Below, piece by piece: positions 9,879 through 23,178 of a stretch of 64,000 nt of DNA (its first letter is position 1; each line of letters opens with the position of its first letter). The DNA lies in assembly GCF_003369915.1 (NCBI RefSeq), contig NC_046677.1, forward strand, positions 31,390,913 to 31,454,912, written 5' to 3'. The position numbers and the translations under genes were made by a program. The DNA comes from Drosophila miranda. Lineage: Eukaryota; Arthropoda; Insecta; Diptera; Drosophilidae. The notes under the pieces are model-generated. The model was not told the origin of the DNA. It saw nothing but the letters and a program-made list of their open reading frames with translations, and made no database searches.

Positions 9879-11220
9879 GAAGTGGAGGCGGGAGCCTGCT
9901 GGTTTTACCTTTTGCTACCTTTTAGCCAGGTTTTTGCCTCGGTTCTCTACAGCTCTCCCGCTCTCCAGCTCTCCTGCCTTTAACATATGACTTCCGTAAT
10001 GTTTGCGTGCACAATGAATAACTTACTTCTATGTTATCCTTTTGTGCTCATGCTCCTGCTCCTGCTCCTGCGTGTGTGTCAGTGTGTGTGTAGGACAGAG
10101 TGGTTCCTTGCTTGGTTAGAAGTGTACCAGTGTACGAGTAGGACTACGACTACGACTACGAGTGGGAGTACATTCTGGAGCCCTGGCCCCAGCTGCGCTT
10201 TAAGTCATAATTTTGCATGCAAGCAGCTGTCGCTGCTTAAAAATGTAAGCACGGTTGCTCCTAGATTAAGTTTGCCCCCCCACCCCCAACCCCCTTTCTC
10301 CTGGTTGCCCTGCCCCACTTTCAGACGCCACTGCCATCTCCATCCTAGACAAACAATCTGAATACGTTTCCATCAGTAATGAAAGTCATGCAGAGGCATG
10401 GCCACGTTGTTTAGCTTCTGCTGAACCGAAAAACTTGTGCCATCACAAATATTTTCATATTGCAGTGCCAGTTGCTCTGGGGGTATATTGTGAGTAAAAA
10501 CACCTTTCTTCTGGTTTGCTGCGAAATAATAAGATCACTTCCCGGGATAACGATTCGGGAACAAGCAGACTGATGCCTTTTCCGCACTCACAGCTTAAAT
10601 ATGGATTTGGATGTGGATGTGGATTTGGATTGATTCTGCTGCTGCACAATCAACCAAGAAACAAAGACAGACACATCAAACGATTCCACACATGATTCCT
10701 CGGCTCGTTAGCCCTTGTTTTAGCCATTGTTTCAGTTGTAATCAGCGAGTTTTGGGCCCAAATTACATTTATCAGCAGAGCAACAACAGCAACAGCAAAA
10801 GCGATAAACAAATTACGTTTCTTTTTGCAACTAATCAAAAGTAATCACTTTGCAATTTCGGCTCGGTTCGGCGCTCTCTCTGACAAAAAGACAAACAAAA
10901 AGTGAGCCCCCCACCCACCCCAACCGAAGGAAAACTCCTGACACAAGGAGGAGACCTTTCCGAAGGGCTGGGGATCTGTTGCTGGGCGAAGAGTGGGACG
11001 GGAAGGACCATCAACAGCTGCCATTTGCTGCTGGCATTCAAATCAAGAACAACAAAAGTAAGACAGCAAGTGATAGATTTGGGGACTGAAGTTTTGGATA
11101 CCCTAGAATATGCCCTGATGCCAGATTTTGGTACGGAAAGACCAAGTGGATATGGATATACCCATTCGGAATGCCCTCTGCAAGGGTATAACAACAGAGG
11201 AGACACTTTTCCGCCTATCC

Positions 11221-11256
11221 AGGAGATGCCAGGAGATGCCAGGAGATGCCAGGAGA
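11221..11256. repeat. 10-bp tandem repeat AGGAGATGCC
   Basis: Three exact copies and a degenerate fourth. Confidence 0.8.
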
Positions 11257-12045
11257 CGGCTGGTGGGGGGAAAACATACGCGACAAAGTTCGACAAACAA
11301 AATCATGATAAATGAACCCAACCAACAGGCAAACAATCCAACAGAGAGAAACTGAGAAGCGCACGGAGAAAGCCGAGAAATCTCTGAAATGCGAGCTGAG
11401 AAAAGGGGCAAAACTTTTCCCTGTTGCCTCTGGATGGGTGTATGGATGTATGGGTGTGTGTGTTTTTAATTTGACAAAAGAGCGCAGGAAATTAGCGGGA
11501 AAAAGGGCAAGAAAAACACAACTCGCTGATTGAAAGGGGTTAAGCTTAGGCAGAGACACAGGGAGAAAGTAGGGGAAAGAGGCGGAGAAAAGTGCCACTG
11601 ATATTAGCTATGCAACATTTATATTAAGAAAATAACCTGCGGGCTAGACAAAGTTTAGGCATTCGTACAGTGAGAGCTTCATAGAAGGATTGGAAGGAAG
11701 TCCTTGCCACAGAGCAATTTTTTGGGCTCCTCTTCTTTAAACATAAATAAAAATGAATTTATAGAAGGATACCATAGGCTTCTTCGACGTACAGTGCCGG
11801 ACTTAAGTTAACTGTCGTTTTAAGCGCTTTTCCATTGAGATTTTTAAAAGAGAAATAATTTTACCCGATAAATAAATGAATTTTCTATAATTTTGGCTAA
11901 TTTTTATAAGCGTGACTTTATTGCACTATTTGTCACAATGTTTTAAACGAAAAATGGTCTCAAAATTGCTTTATATGATCTCTTTTAAGGTTACATACAC
12001 TATTTTCTTCTTAGTTTTTCATTCGATTGTGGCCCTACTGTATTT

Positions 12046-12061
12046 CCCCCCCCCCCCCCCC
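12046..12061. repeat. poly(C) tract, 16 C
   Basis: An uninterrupted run of 16 C followed by TCTCT. Confidence 0.8.
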
Positions 12062-12956
12062 TCTCTAAGTACTGCCAGACAGCCTTTTGTTTGCTCAATT
12101 GACGCAAATAATCCCAGGAGCTATTACAAAAGCTAATTACAAGTCTCTTCGGCCCACAGCCAAGTAATTATGTTTCCGAAAAACATTTTGGGTAGAGGCT
12201 GGTCAGGGCCAAAACGATACATTTTCCCCCACCATTTGGCAGCACGCATAAATTTCCGAACATTTTCCACGCAGTGTGGCCGCGGGGGAAACCCCGCAAT
12301 ATGCATATGCATTAGAACAGTTATAGCTGGGTGTTGATGGCGGTGGGAGGCGGCAGACAGAGGAGGCAGAAAATGCATCGATTAGAGTGCCACTAAAATA
12401 ATTCGCAAATTAACGACCTACGGAATAGGCCGGGGATAAATAATGGCTGCTGGCCATCGCTGCCTGCCTTCGAGCGCCAGAAATGCACAAATGAATGCCA
12501 AAATGTTGTTTTAATTTATTCAATGCCAAATCGAGAATAGTTTACCACAATTCAATGATCAACTAATCAAAGAGCGATCAGGAATTTAATCGATATAAAA
12601 TTAAATGGAGAAAAAGGATAGTATTTGCTCTGCAAATCTGTAAATCTGCAAATCTGAAGAGCAAATCAACCTCACACCTGGACTGAACAAGAAGCCATGC
12701 GATTGCCATACATTTGCTTCCCTTTCGCTTCTTTACCTTCCCCGATTCCCCACAGGTCACGACCCTCGCAATCATAATTCAATAGCAATAATTCCTACGC
12801 CGTCATTAGGGCAGCAACTTCAGCAACTGTCCATCAATTAGACACGAGGAAAGCGGAAAGCTCCGTCTCGTCTGGCGTTGGGGCCTCAGCGACTTTCTGA
12901 TCCCAGTCAAGTCGAGCCAAAGGGAGGGAGGGGAGGCGGAGAGCGTGTGCTACCTT

Positions 12957-12984
12957 CGACTGTCGACTGTCGACTGTCGACTGT
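12957..12984. repeat. 7-bp tandem repeat CGACTGT
   Basis: Four exact copies. Confidence 0.8.
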
Positions 12985-14905
12985 CCGTGTCCATTAATGA
13001 TTGAAATGTATTCAATTGTTTGATTGACTGAAGGACTGGGAGAGAGTGCGAGTGTGTGCGAGAGGGGGCGTGAGAGAATGACTGACTGACTGAGTGACGG
13101 AGTGGATGGGATGGTCAGGGACTCGAAATAACAATCCATGATTAATGACTTTCAGACATTTGGTGATTTCTTTCCTTCGGATTTTCGGATGGAAATTAAA
13201 AAATTATTGACCCAAAATTTGCTTCGAGCAAAGTGTAAACTGTGTGCGTGTGTCTGTGTTGCTGTGTGTGTGGGAGCCATCATTCATGGCTATCGTTATC
13301 GAATTATGCGGCAATTACTTGCGGGAATCCCATCCTGCTTCGCTCTCTCTTTCTCTTTCTCTCTCTTTGCCTCTCTTGTCGCTGTCTGTCTGCTTAGCAT
13401 TTGTCAATCATTAATCAAACAATTTATGTTAATTGAATTGACGTCGATTTATGGCAATTTTTCAATCAGATTTCACTTCTTGTTCTCCCCTGCCCCACTG
13501 TTCCCCTGCTCCCCTCTTCAGCTGTCATTTTCGTATGGATTTTGCATAAAAAATAAACCCCAACCGAACCTCCAGTACGAGTAGCGATGGCGATGATGAT
13601 GGCTCGCTGTGACAATAAAATGTCCGCATTGCCCAGCCATGGCCCATCCATAGACTAGCCATGTCCCATCCATGGCCCATCCATGCCCCATCCTTTCCCC
13701 ATCGCCATAAACCGTGTCGTGTCTATAAATGCACGGGCATAAGCGCTTTAACTGCAGTTTCGCTGACAGACAGTGCGTTGCGTAACTATAATGCAGTGGA
13801 AAGTTGCAATTTCGTAGATTTGATGGCTATTCAGAAAAGCTCTAAAACACAGGGATTTAAATGCGGTTTCCATGAAATTATTCGATAAAAAAGGTATTCC
13901 GAGTGGAATTACCAATTAATAGAACTGCAGTTGGGATTGCACTTCGGCATTCCATTCGATGAATGACACAGTTTTTTGGCTTATTAGTACCGAATAGTAG
14001 GGCCCATCAATCGATTGGCTTCTAGCTTCCGGATTACAGCTCAGCAATTGACCCAGTTAACCGCACACAACCCCCGAAACAGAGACCCCAAGCCGACAGG
14101 GGAAGGGTCCAAATTTAAGTTTACCGAAACGTAACGGAAGCCCCTCTCTGTACTCTATGCTGTACGTACTCCTTCAAGCACACATCACTTCCCTCCCGTA
14201 TGGGCACCCGGTGTGCCCATGCATATTTGTTTAGCTTGATTACAGACCAAATGTGATTTAAGGCACGTTAAATATACACAGACACAGAGACACCCCCCAC
14301 CTCCCCCCAGGAAGGATCCTCCCGTCTGCAATCAAGGCTTAGACAACAACAATTGAAAGGCAGTCAGACAGGCGGACAGGCGGAGGACACTAAGTGGAGT
14401 CGAGTCGTGTCCTGCGGTCAGCTGCAGTTCCACTCTACGTCCTAGGCCCCTCCCCCAACGCCGATGACCCCATAAAATATGCAAGGGCACGGCACAGAGA
14501 GGCGCATACAGCCCCTTTCCACTGGGCAGCGTTTAAGTGGCATTTGATTTGGATTTGAAACAGCACACAAAAATATTATTAAAGGATCCCATAACAAAAG
14601 CCTTCGAAGGAGTTCAAGAAGCAGTTCAAGCAGTGGTTAAACGTTCAGCAATCGATCGAAATTCTTGCCTCGAACAATTTCAGATTTCGAACCAAATTAG
14701 AGCCCAATCGGTAGGAGTATCCGAGAACAGCAGAATCCCCACCGAATGATTGATACACAATTGGAAAGACACACACGAATCAGAGCTGTATGCTCGGCGA
14801 GGAATCCCGGAGCTTAAGCATCCCCCCAGTGCGGATTCGCAGTCCCTCGGTGCAGGATGCAGGCCAGTGGAAATGCAGAATTCCAGGAATGCCGCAGAGA
14901 GTGCC

Positions 14906-14930
14906 GGAGTGGAGTGGAGTGGAGTGGAGT
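14906..14930. repeat. GGAGT pentamer array
   Basis: Five copies. The same pentamer recurs at 16372-16391 and 57821-57858. Confidence 0.8.
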
Positions 14931-15420
14931 GATGCGGGATCTGGGAGTTGTTGCTTCTGTTGTTCCTGGTGCTGTCGGGGAGGCCGCTGTAACCACAGCC
15001 AAAACAAACCCGGCGAACAAACACCAACACTCTGTGCCACCAGATATGTATCCCTCCCAGATGCCACCTCTGGAGGAGCAGCAGCAGCCAGTGGGTTGTG
15101 CTCTGCCTGTGGTTCTGCATGGAGGCGCCACAGTCAACTGATGTTGATGCCACCCAGTTAACTGGTTGTTACCTCTGCCTCTCTGTTGCACTTCTCCGAG
15201 CGTAGAGTTTGTGGTCTCGTTTTGTAATTAAGTTGAAATTTCTCCCTCTCTTCCTCTCTTCCTCTCTTCCCCTCTTTCTCGGCTTCTCCTGCTGGAATGA
15301 CAAATCGTTATGGTTGGAGAAACTTTAAGTGCTCGGGGCACGGTATTCATAAAAAAAGATGAGCAAATCCTTTGATTTGTGTGCGTGCCGATCCCAAATT
15401 GCTTAATCTCCCACCGCACG

Positions 15421-15471
15421 CACATCGGGCCCCATCGGGCCCCATCGGGCCCCATCGGGCCACACCGGGCC
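15421..15471. repeat. 10-bp tandem repeat CATCGGGCCC
   Basis: About five copies, the last one diverged (CACCGGGCCA). GC-rich. Confidence 0.8.
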
Positions 15472-16371
15472 ACTTGACCCAATTTTTAATCACTTTCCAA
15501 GCACACATGCTAACCCCTGTCCTCTGTCCTACGTCCATTCGGTCCGCCGTTCCGGCATAAATTTGTGTCTTAAAAGTTGCCTCGTGGCCCAGGCAAAAGT
15601 TTCGGCTGCACGTTTTAAGCTGCCCCAGCAGATTCGGAGTTGGAGTCCGAGTCCGAAACAAGCTTAAAAATCTGTACGAAGCCAAAGCGTCACAAAGGTA
15701 AACTCGCCCCAGAATCGGTTATTCGAGATGGGATTTTCCAACTGGAGGGCAGTAATCGTTTGAATGAAATATACTCCTTTATGCGGGAATGTTAATTATG
15801 GCAATTTTTATTGATTTTGAGTGTAATGGAGGTTTACAATAGTTCTGGGTTGGCTTTGAAGACGACGAATGATTGAGACGAAGGCTGACAAGTGAATAAA
15901 GAGCTTCCTCTCTCGGGCTTTGGCCGGCTCTCTCTGACGACCGTTCTCGTGCTATATCGCTCTCGCGCTCTATCGCTATTGCGCTTTCGCGCTCTCCTGA
16001 TCTGTTCTCTCGCTATCGGTTTAGCAGACGCGAGCGTTGAGAGAGCACAGCCTTCTTACCTACGAGAGAGTATACAAATACAGACATACATATATACCCA
16101 CCTTTTGAAGCCTGTTAAATACTTTTAAATCTAGTGAAATTGCGGTACGAATTATTAGCTTATTCCAAAGACTAATACTCTCTATAAGTCTACTGTCTGC
16201 TACTCTGTGGACTATTGTGTACCACTTTGTCTTCCAATCTTCCAGCTCTCAAAGCTTGTCACTTTACCATCTCTAGTTCCATTTGCATCTGTGCAAATTT
16301 CGAAGGTAATTTCTGTGCTACAAAATATTCTAAAAACACATTTGCCGACTCCCACAACAGGGGGCGGGAGG

Positions 16372-16391
16372 GGAGTGGAGTGGAGTGGAGT
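16372..16391. repeat. GGAGT pentamer array
   Basis: Four copies. Confidence 0.75.
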
Positions 16392-16856
16392 CCAGGCCAA
16401 TTGTGTGATCCCTGTTCTGTTCCTGTTTTCAGTTGTTGTTTCTCTTGTGTTGTGTGGGCGTAAAAAGTTTTTAACAATAATAAGCAAATGCCCAAAAGCA
16501 AAGCCAGTGCCAGAGCCAGTGCCAGGAGTGGAGTCACTGTCTCCGTCTCTGTCTGCTCCTGCCCCGGCTCCTGCTCCAGTGTTGGGTTACAATTGCCAAC
16601 ACTAAAAATCCAACCAAATATATATGAATATATATATTCCTCTGCGTTGTTGTTGTTGTTGTTGTTGTGTACAAATACGATTAAATATGGCAAAAGTTGT
16701 GCGTACACACACGTCGGCAATTTTATTTAGATTGCGAAAGGACCAAAAACACAGCCAGGAGCCAGTAGGCAGGAGCCAGCAGCCAGCAACTGAAACAGGA
16801 GCAATGACAACGACACATTGAGGTCGGTGTCGTGGGGCCCTCAAAAGTTGCACGAA

Positions 16857-16929
16857 TGTGTGTGTGTGTGTGTGTGTGTGCTAACAAGGCCAACACATGT
16901 TTTTCTGTGTGTGTGTGTGTGTGTGTGTG
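16857..16929. repeat. two (GT)n microsatellites
   Basis: (GT)n at 16857-16880 and 16906-16929, separated by 25 bp. Confidence 0.8.
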
Positions 16930-18819
16930 GGGGGCCAGGGCCAAAAGCACAGCAATTCTGTTAACAATTTTATTATTAAAATGATGTCAGTGTTTCAGTG
17001 TTTGTGCGGGCGATGGGTGTCGCCTCCTCCTGTGCCCAACAATTGACCACAAATGCATTAGTGGCGGCCTGCTGCTGCCACTGCTACCACAGCTGCCACA
17101 GCTGCTCTGCCACAGCTGCTCTGCCGCTGCTTTTCCCACTTTTCCACCTACTTTCCAAGTCGAATTATACAAAAATTTCAAAGCACTCTGTGTGCCTGCC
17201 GCCTGCATGGATAAATGCAAATCTCCAACTCTCTCTCTCTCTCTGTATGGTAATCCCCGGTTGACCTACAAGGACCTACGGTGGACAACCTTGTTGCACT
17301 GCTTACACTCGCAGAATAATGCCTTAATTGATCTACGTACTTTGTTTCATTCAGTTTTCTATCGTTTGGGGGTGTTGAATCGAAAATTGGTTCAATTTAG
17401 CGATTGAAGGTGGGATCCGCTGGTGAACTGCAAGGGCTTATCCTTACCCAAGTGAGCTCCTTGATTGCATCCATCCTGTAGTTGGATCGGACTTAAAGAT
17501 GAGTACTTGGAAGCCTCACAAAAATCCCTACGTTGAAGCCCTTTAGGAGGTTTTTCTGCTCTCCCATAAGTAGCTTCCTTGCACCTGGTAAAAAATCTAT
17601 AGATATCATTATCGTAGCATTAAAAATTCCACTTTCTCTGGCAGAAAACGAAAGTTTTCCCCTAGTATTTTCGTCTTTACTGGCTGATTGTACCACCAAC
17701 CGTTGGAGCCGTTCCAACAGCAGCAGTCCTGCGTCCTGAGTCCTGAGCAGCTATTACATTTTACTTATTGCATTTTTGTGCTCTTTGCATTTGCACTGGA
17801 GCTTGCAAAACGATACAGGACTGCTGGAAAAAGGGAAAGCGGAGCCTGAAAGAAGATGGAGAAACGATGGAGAAAGGCGGGCACGAGTCGGCATGTGGCT
17901 CATATGACATGGGGGCTGTAGGGGGGCACCCTCCAGCAGGATTCGGAGTGCACTGGGCCATTGTTTGTTTGTTTTTACAACTCTGATTGAGGTGAAATTG
18001 CATATTTCTGTGCGCTTCTTTCGTTTCATTTCATTACATTTCGCACAGAGCTGCTCCATCTCCAGCATCTCTACCTTATCGCACTCCCACGTGCTCCTCC
18101 TCCACGTCCTTCTCCATCTTCTCTTTTCAAACGTTTTATTGAATGTCGTTTACCGTTTGCATTTGCCTTTGCCTTTGCCTGTGCCTTTGCCTGCCCCACA
18201 TGCCCCTACCCTTCATCCGATGCCACCTCCATCTGGCCTCCCGTTTCGGCCAAGACTTATTTCGTCGTCTCCCGACTCTTGGCCCTGCCCTGGCTTTGTA
18301 TTTATTGTGCGAATAAATGTCGACAATGGAGTAATGTTCGTGGGAGCGATCAGAAATGCACATACGAGTGCCATGCTGAACCTTAACGAGATAGAAACGA
18401 CAGGGGAAACTTTATGGGAACTAAACGGAGATTTAAGACGAGGATACGAGGGTACATACATACATATGTATGGATAGTGGCCCAAATGGTATGTCTATAA
18501 AGTAGGTTTTGGGGAAGATAAAAAATAACACCAAGTGGTGGCTATAACTTTGCGAGTCGCTGAGATTTCGGACAATGGTTGGGGATTCTCAGGAGAGGGG
18601 AAAGCACAGGCTTCAGTTCTCAAAACTCTACAACCTTTAAGGGTTTACCGAATTACGGGCTGAACGGAATGGGATTTCGACAGGTCCTGAAGGGACACTC
18701 TCTGCAACCGAGATTCAACCCAAAGACCGGCACAACAGAGTAAAACTCAAAAGGAAAAACCCCAAACAGGCTGTAGGAAATCGAATTTCCCAGTAGGCCT
18801 TTCCTGATACGTCATGCTC

Positions 18820-18827
18820 TATCGATA
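18820..18827. promoter_or_regulatory. DRE element TATCGATA
   Basis: An exact 8-bp DRE/BEAF-type palindrome about 100 bp upstream of the next start codon. In flies DREs mark core promoters of broadly expressed genes, so this supports a promoter for the gene at 18930. Confidence 0.6.
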
Positions 18828-18929
18828 GATCCCCAGTTCCAAAAAACTAGCGTAGCTGACACGTAGCATTCCGAAGCAACAAAGCGAAAATAAAATATTG
18901 CTCTAGATAACTATAAATAGTAGAAAAAC

Positions 18930-20524
18930 ATGCAAAATTTAATAGAGAGCCCTGCTCTTCTTTCGATCCTGAAGGAACCGCGTCGGAACTGTGGGGAAAT
19001 TCAGGGGGAAAGCGTTGCAGAGCCGCGTTCTGACGTGGTGAAAAGTGTGGCTGGCGGAGGGGCTCCGCTCAATGCCAATGCCCGGGTCTTTGTGCCCCGC
19101 TCTGTGGCAACCAAGGCGCAGGAAGTAGATGCCCCCATGGATCTCAACGAGCTGAAGCGTCACTTCGAGCTCAAGGACGAGAAGCGGAAGAAGACGGTGC
19201 TGGTCTTGCCCTGGCATGGATTTCCGAAGCGACCAGAGAAGTCAGGTGGGTGTGGGGGAGCGCGAGGAGTTGAGGGTTTTTCTGTATGGACTTTTTCCGT
19301 TACCCAATCCCGTTAGCCAATCCCAGTCACGTCACGCTGATGGCCAACGAGGATCACGCCTACGAGATCAAGTTGGGCGGCAAGCGGGCCAGGTTAGCGA
19401 ATGCATGCGCCGAGGAGAAACGCCTCAAGACCAATCAAAAATCCGCCGAAGACGGCCTATCGCTTCCAGTGGATCTCACTCTGGAGGAGAAGCGAAAAGT
19501 GGCCCTGGAGGCCCTCAAATTGATGGAGCAGCGACGCCTGCGCGACCCCAGCTTTGGCCCCTTTAAGAAAACGGAGGCCGAAGGGGTCATCCGACACATC
19601 TCGCGTTCCCCAGTGCGATTCACGACAGACGAGCGGGAGCGCGTGAGTAAGATGCGGGTCGACAAGAAGGAGAGGATCGAAAAGGTCCTGATGGAGATGT
19701 TGCAGAAGAAGAAGCCTCTGAAGCTGTATCCCGAGAAGTGGCAGAAGGAAGCCCGTGTACAGGAGGATGGCGAACAGCAGACTTGCCAAGTGCAGAAGCC
19801 AAGCAAGGCTAATCACGAGAAACAGTCGAAGCCAGCGGTGGAGGTGCCACAGGAGCAACAGCAGGGGAAGCCGCCCCAGCAGCGTATGATTCAGAAGCGG
19901 TACTTCGGGCTTCAACGTGCCACAACGATCAATGCCCAGGCTGAGACTGAGCTGGAGCCACAGCCACAGGTGCAGAACGAGCCGCCGGCTGAGGCAAAGC
20001 AGCAGCCCCCCCGACGTTACATACCCACAACCAAGGAGTGGGACGAAAAGTGCCGTACACGCGAATTGGAGCGTGAGAGGGCCTCCAACAAGGAGAACGA
20101 GAAGTCGAAGTCAAGCCAGAAGCCATCTGTGACCGCCAACAAGCCGGTGCTGTGGCGCGCTGACACCAGTCGACCCCTGACAGTGTCCAACTCGGCCAAG
20201 GACTCCCCAGAAGTGATCAAATTGGAGAACCCGACCCTGGCCCCAGTCATTCCACGCTACGTGCCCCCGATTCCAGTTGCCGACCCAGCTTACTTGGCCC
20301 TGACCCCACTGCTCCACTCGGAGAAGCGTCGCGGCAATCTCACCTATGCCCAGGCCCTGCTCAAGCGTCCGCCCGGGAAGGTCGATGGCTCCACCAACCC
20401 TCCGCTCAACAACGTCGTTCGCTACTCCGTCAAGGAGCTGCTGATGCTGGAGCCCCAGCCAGACCAACTGCTGGCACCGATCCTCCCTGGGACCTCCAAA
20501 GGATTGGGATGTCTCCTCGAATAA
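18930..20524 (+). CDS. PAM2- and eIF4E-motif protein, putative translation regulator (2 exons)
   Basis: Exons 18930-19245 and 19317-20524 with a 71-bp intron (CAG then GTGGGT; CGTTAG); 507 aa. I do not recognise the gene. Residues 47-56 (LNANARVFVP) fit the PAM2 consensus LNxxAxxFxP, which binds the MLLE domain of poly(A)-binding protein. Residues 475-481 (YSVKELL) fit the eIF4E-binding consensus YxxxxL-phi and resemble the 4E-T type site. The middle is highly charged and low in complexity, rich in K/E/Q, with no globular domain that I can see; the stretch LEEKRKVALEALKLMEQRRLRD may be helical. The combination suggests a bridge between PABP and eIF4E acting on mRNA translation or storage; that role is inferred. 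ATG 18930 opens the frame, and the splice restores phase (G plus CC gives alanine). A DRE lies upstream and AATAAA at 20758. Confidence 0.82.
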
Positions 20525-20757
20525 CTGCGATCGAAATCCCAACTTGGAGGGAGCCTGCTGCCTGCAGCCTGCAGCTCCTTCCTAACGCCGACACTTTATT
20601 TAATTTTAATCGGTTTGGTTCTCAAGTTTGCTGGCAATTTAATGATTTTTCTTCTTCCATTTTCCCCTTATTTTTCCCTTGATGGCGTTCGGCGTCAGAT
20701 TTTCTTGGAGTTTGTATCAAATTAGGGGAAAATGCAACTGTTATGTAATAATGTAAT

Positions 20758-20763
20758 AATAAA
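20758..20763 (+). terminator. poly(A) signal AATAAA
   Basis: Canonical signal 233 bp after the stop of the PAM2/eIF4E-motif gene. Confidence 0.55.
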
Positions 20764-20879
20764 CACAATTGCGATCTTAAATGGTTTAGCCCCTGAAATG
20801 ATATGTAAAGTGCAATAAGTAAAAGTAGGCGGGCCGAAGCCGAATGGCCCGCGCCCAAATGCAAGAGAGGCTTTGATTA

Positions 20880-21120
20880 GAGCGCGACAGATCAAGAGAG
20901 CGAGAGCATAATTCAAGGTGGTCCGCGTCCAAGCGCTCTAAGTTGTGCTGAGACCCGAAAGAGAGTGAACCACCCACCTTGTATATATTCATCATGAGCG
21001 AGAGAGCGAATAGAGCGAAAGAAAGAAAGGCACACGATGAAGACGCGAGAGATCGGCTGCATGGGCTGCTACCGTGGGCGAGAATATACATACATATATG
21101 TACATACATATGTATGTATA
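20880..21120. repeat. GAGA-rich block with a dispersed shared word, copy 1
   Basis: GAGAGCGAGAGC-type sequence, then CAAGCGCTCTAA-G-TTGTGCTG followed by CCGAAAGAGAG, ending in TACATACATATG repeats. A related order of words occurs at 54432-54545. Possibly a degenerate dispersed element or a GAGA-factor site cluster. Confidence 0.35.
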
Positions 21121-23153
21121 TAAGTACAGTGGGTGCAGTGGGAAGTGCAAATGACGAACAATAATAGGGTTTTAATATCCCCAACAGACATTACTCCAAC
21201 GCCCTTCTTCTTGCATAGCATTTTGCATGACAAATTTAACGATTACTCAAATCGATGACTGCTCTTTTCATTTGATTAAATTTAATTTACGGTTTCCTGG
21301 TTACCTCGGAAAACGTTCATTTTTGGTTGATTTTGTAAGTGTATGAATTCTTTGACATTTTGGATGCATATCTCTCAGAGTTTACCCTTGAGAGAATGAT
21401 TTTATGTTCTTTAAAGTGAAAAGCTGACATTTTATTCACTTTGAATGCAGTGCACTGCCCCTTGCACATTCCTCCTGCAGCCGCAGCAGTCTCCTTCCAG
21501 CCGCAGACGAATGGAATGTATAAAATGTAACGATTGAGGCTGCAGACACGCCCACAATGGCAGTGGGAGTGGGAGCATTGGCTGGCAGCACATAACTCAG
21601 TCGAGCGAATGGGAATGAAGGCAATGAATCCTGCTCGTGGGCTGCCAGCAATTAACGGCATAAATTTAAATATGCAATTAACGCAGCAGCTGGAAGCTGT
21701 GCAGCAGAATAAAGCAACAAATAACCAGTGAAGAGCAGGGCAGAGGCAGCGGCAGCGGCAGCGGCAGAGGCAGAGCAGTGAGCAGGGCAGAGCAGAGAGC
21801 AGGGCAGAGGCAGCGGCAGAGCCAGAGCGCATAAAAGGGAGAAGAACAGCGAAGTAAAGCATGAAAAGAGCAGCAGATCAACAACAGAAACGCAGGAGAT
21901 CAAAGCAGCGATAAGCAGCGGCAAGACAGGCAATCGAAGCATGAAACAACAGAGAGCGAGAGCAGAAAACCAGGTGAATAAGGGGAGGGAATATAGAAGC
22001 GCATTTCTTTGCTGAAGATCAATGAATTCAATGGAATGGCAATCAGAGAGAGGATATCACTGAAGAGAAATGGCAGCAAAAGGTTATGGCTACACATACA
22101 AGTAGTAGGCTCTTTTTCTTATGCTCGGGTCAGAGCTGCACTGCCAAGAGGATATAAAATAGGTATAGTGTCAAATTGTAATGAAGATAAAGGGTACATC
22201 ACACACACCAGACCCTCTAGATATTCGTGTGAGAGTAGAGTGTCAAGTTATTCGTTCTGCCTGCTGTATATACCCCCGATAAGTGCTAGACGATTGCAGG
22301 GTATCATGACTGAAACAATGCTGGCGACAATAAAAGCCAAAGGTCATTTTAACACATGCACACACCCACACCACACCACACCGCACGCACACTTCCACAC
22401 GGACGCCGAACAGTGAAATGCATTTGATTGTTTGTGCACTTTTTTGTTTTTATTTTTTGGAACACACAAAAAACAGGCGGAAAAAAAACACAATTTTCCG
22501 CTTTATTTGCAGAAGGCTGGTCCCACCTACAACAGACCCAGTGCCGGGGCCCGTTCTGGTCCTGTTTCTGGTCATATGATACCCTACACCGTGCCCTTTT
22601 CCCTTTGCCTTGTCGCTCGCCAGGATTCGTTGCCATAGCCACACATGTCAATATTTTTGCGCTTCAGCCTCGGTTGCAAGGGGGCCGCAAGGGATTCGTC
22701 CTGCAAAATGTATGTCCGTGCAGCGTGCAGTGGCAGAGTGGCAGCAGCCAGACTTTACTGATGTGTAAATTGCCAGCTGTTGTTGTTTAATGAAATTAAA
22801 ACAAATTTCCAACGAAATTTAATACGCAGCTCGGGAGACGCTTCCCTCTGGAGATAATAATAATAATAATAATACGATAGTATTGTATTCATCATTATAG
22901 GTAATATTAAAATTGTGCCACAGAGTCAGAATCAGGCGGCAATATTACGATTCTCGATTACAGAGCGAAAGAGAGTCAAAAGTCAATGCATTGCCACTGC
23001 CACAGCCAGCCAGTCAGTCAGTCATCAAACGTGCTCATTAACAGCTGGTTGACTGGCTGACTGGCTACTGGCTGGCTACTGGCTGGCTGGTAACCGTTAT
23101 CGTTGTCGTATGCCATTACCGTTAACCGTTGCACGTTGTCGTTGCCGTTCCCG

Positions 23154-23178
23154 TTGCCGTTACCGTTACCGTTACCCT
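23154..23178. repeat. CCGTTA tandem repeat
   Basis: CCGTTACCGTTACCGTTAC-type array, followed by CCTTG. Confidence 0.6.

Larger units (their letters stand above)
7435..18819. other. long non-coding interval
   Basis: No coding gene can be supported. About 7840-8280 is rich in CCGAA, CAACAG and GAGAG runs of the kind often found in fly 5'UTRs and promoters, but I could not tie it to a coding exon. A cluster of short hairpins lies at 8378-8459. Tandem repeats are listed separately. Remaining open frames are microsatellite-driven or random. Confidence 0.5.

Noticed and set aside
11221..11256. CRISPR-like short repeats (also 15421-15471)
   Set aside because: The copies are directly adjacent with no spacers, and the genome is eukaryotic. 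They are ordinary tandem repeats.
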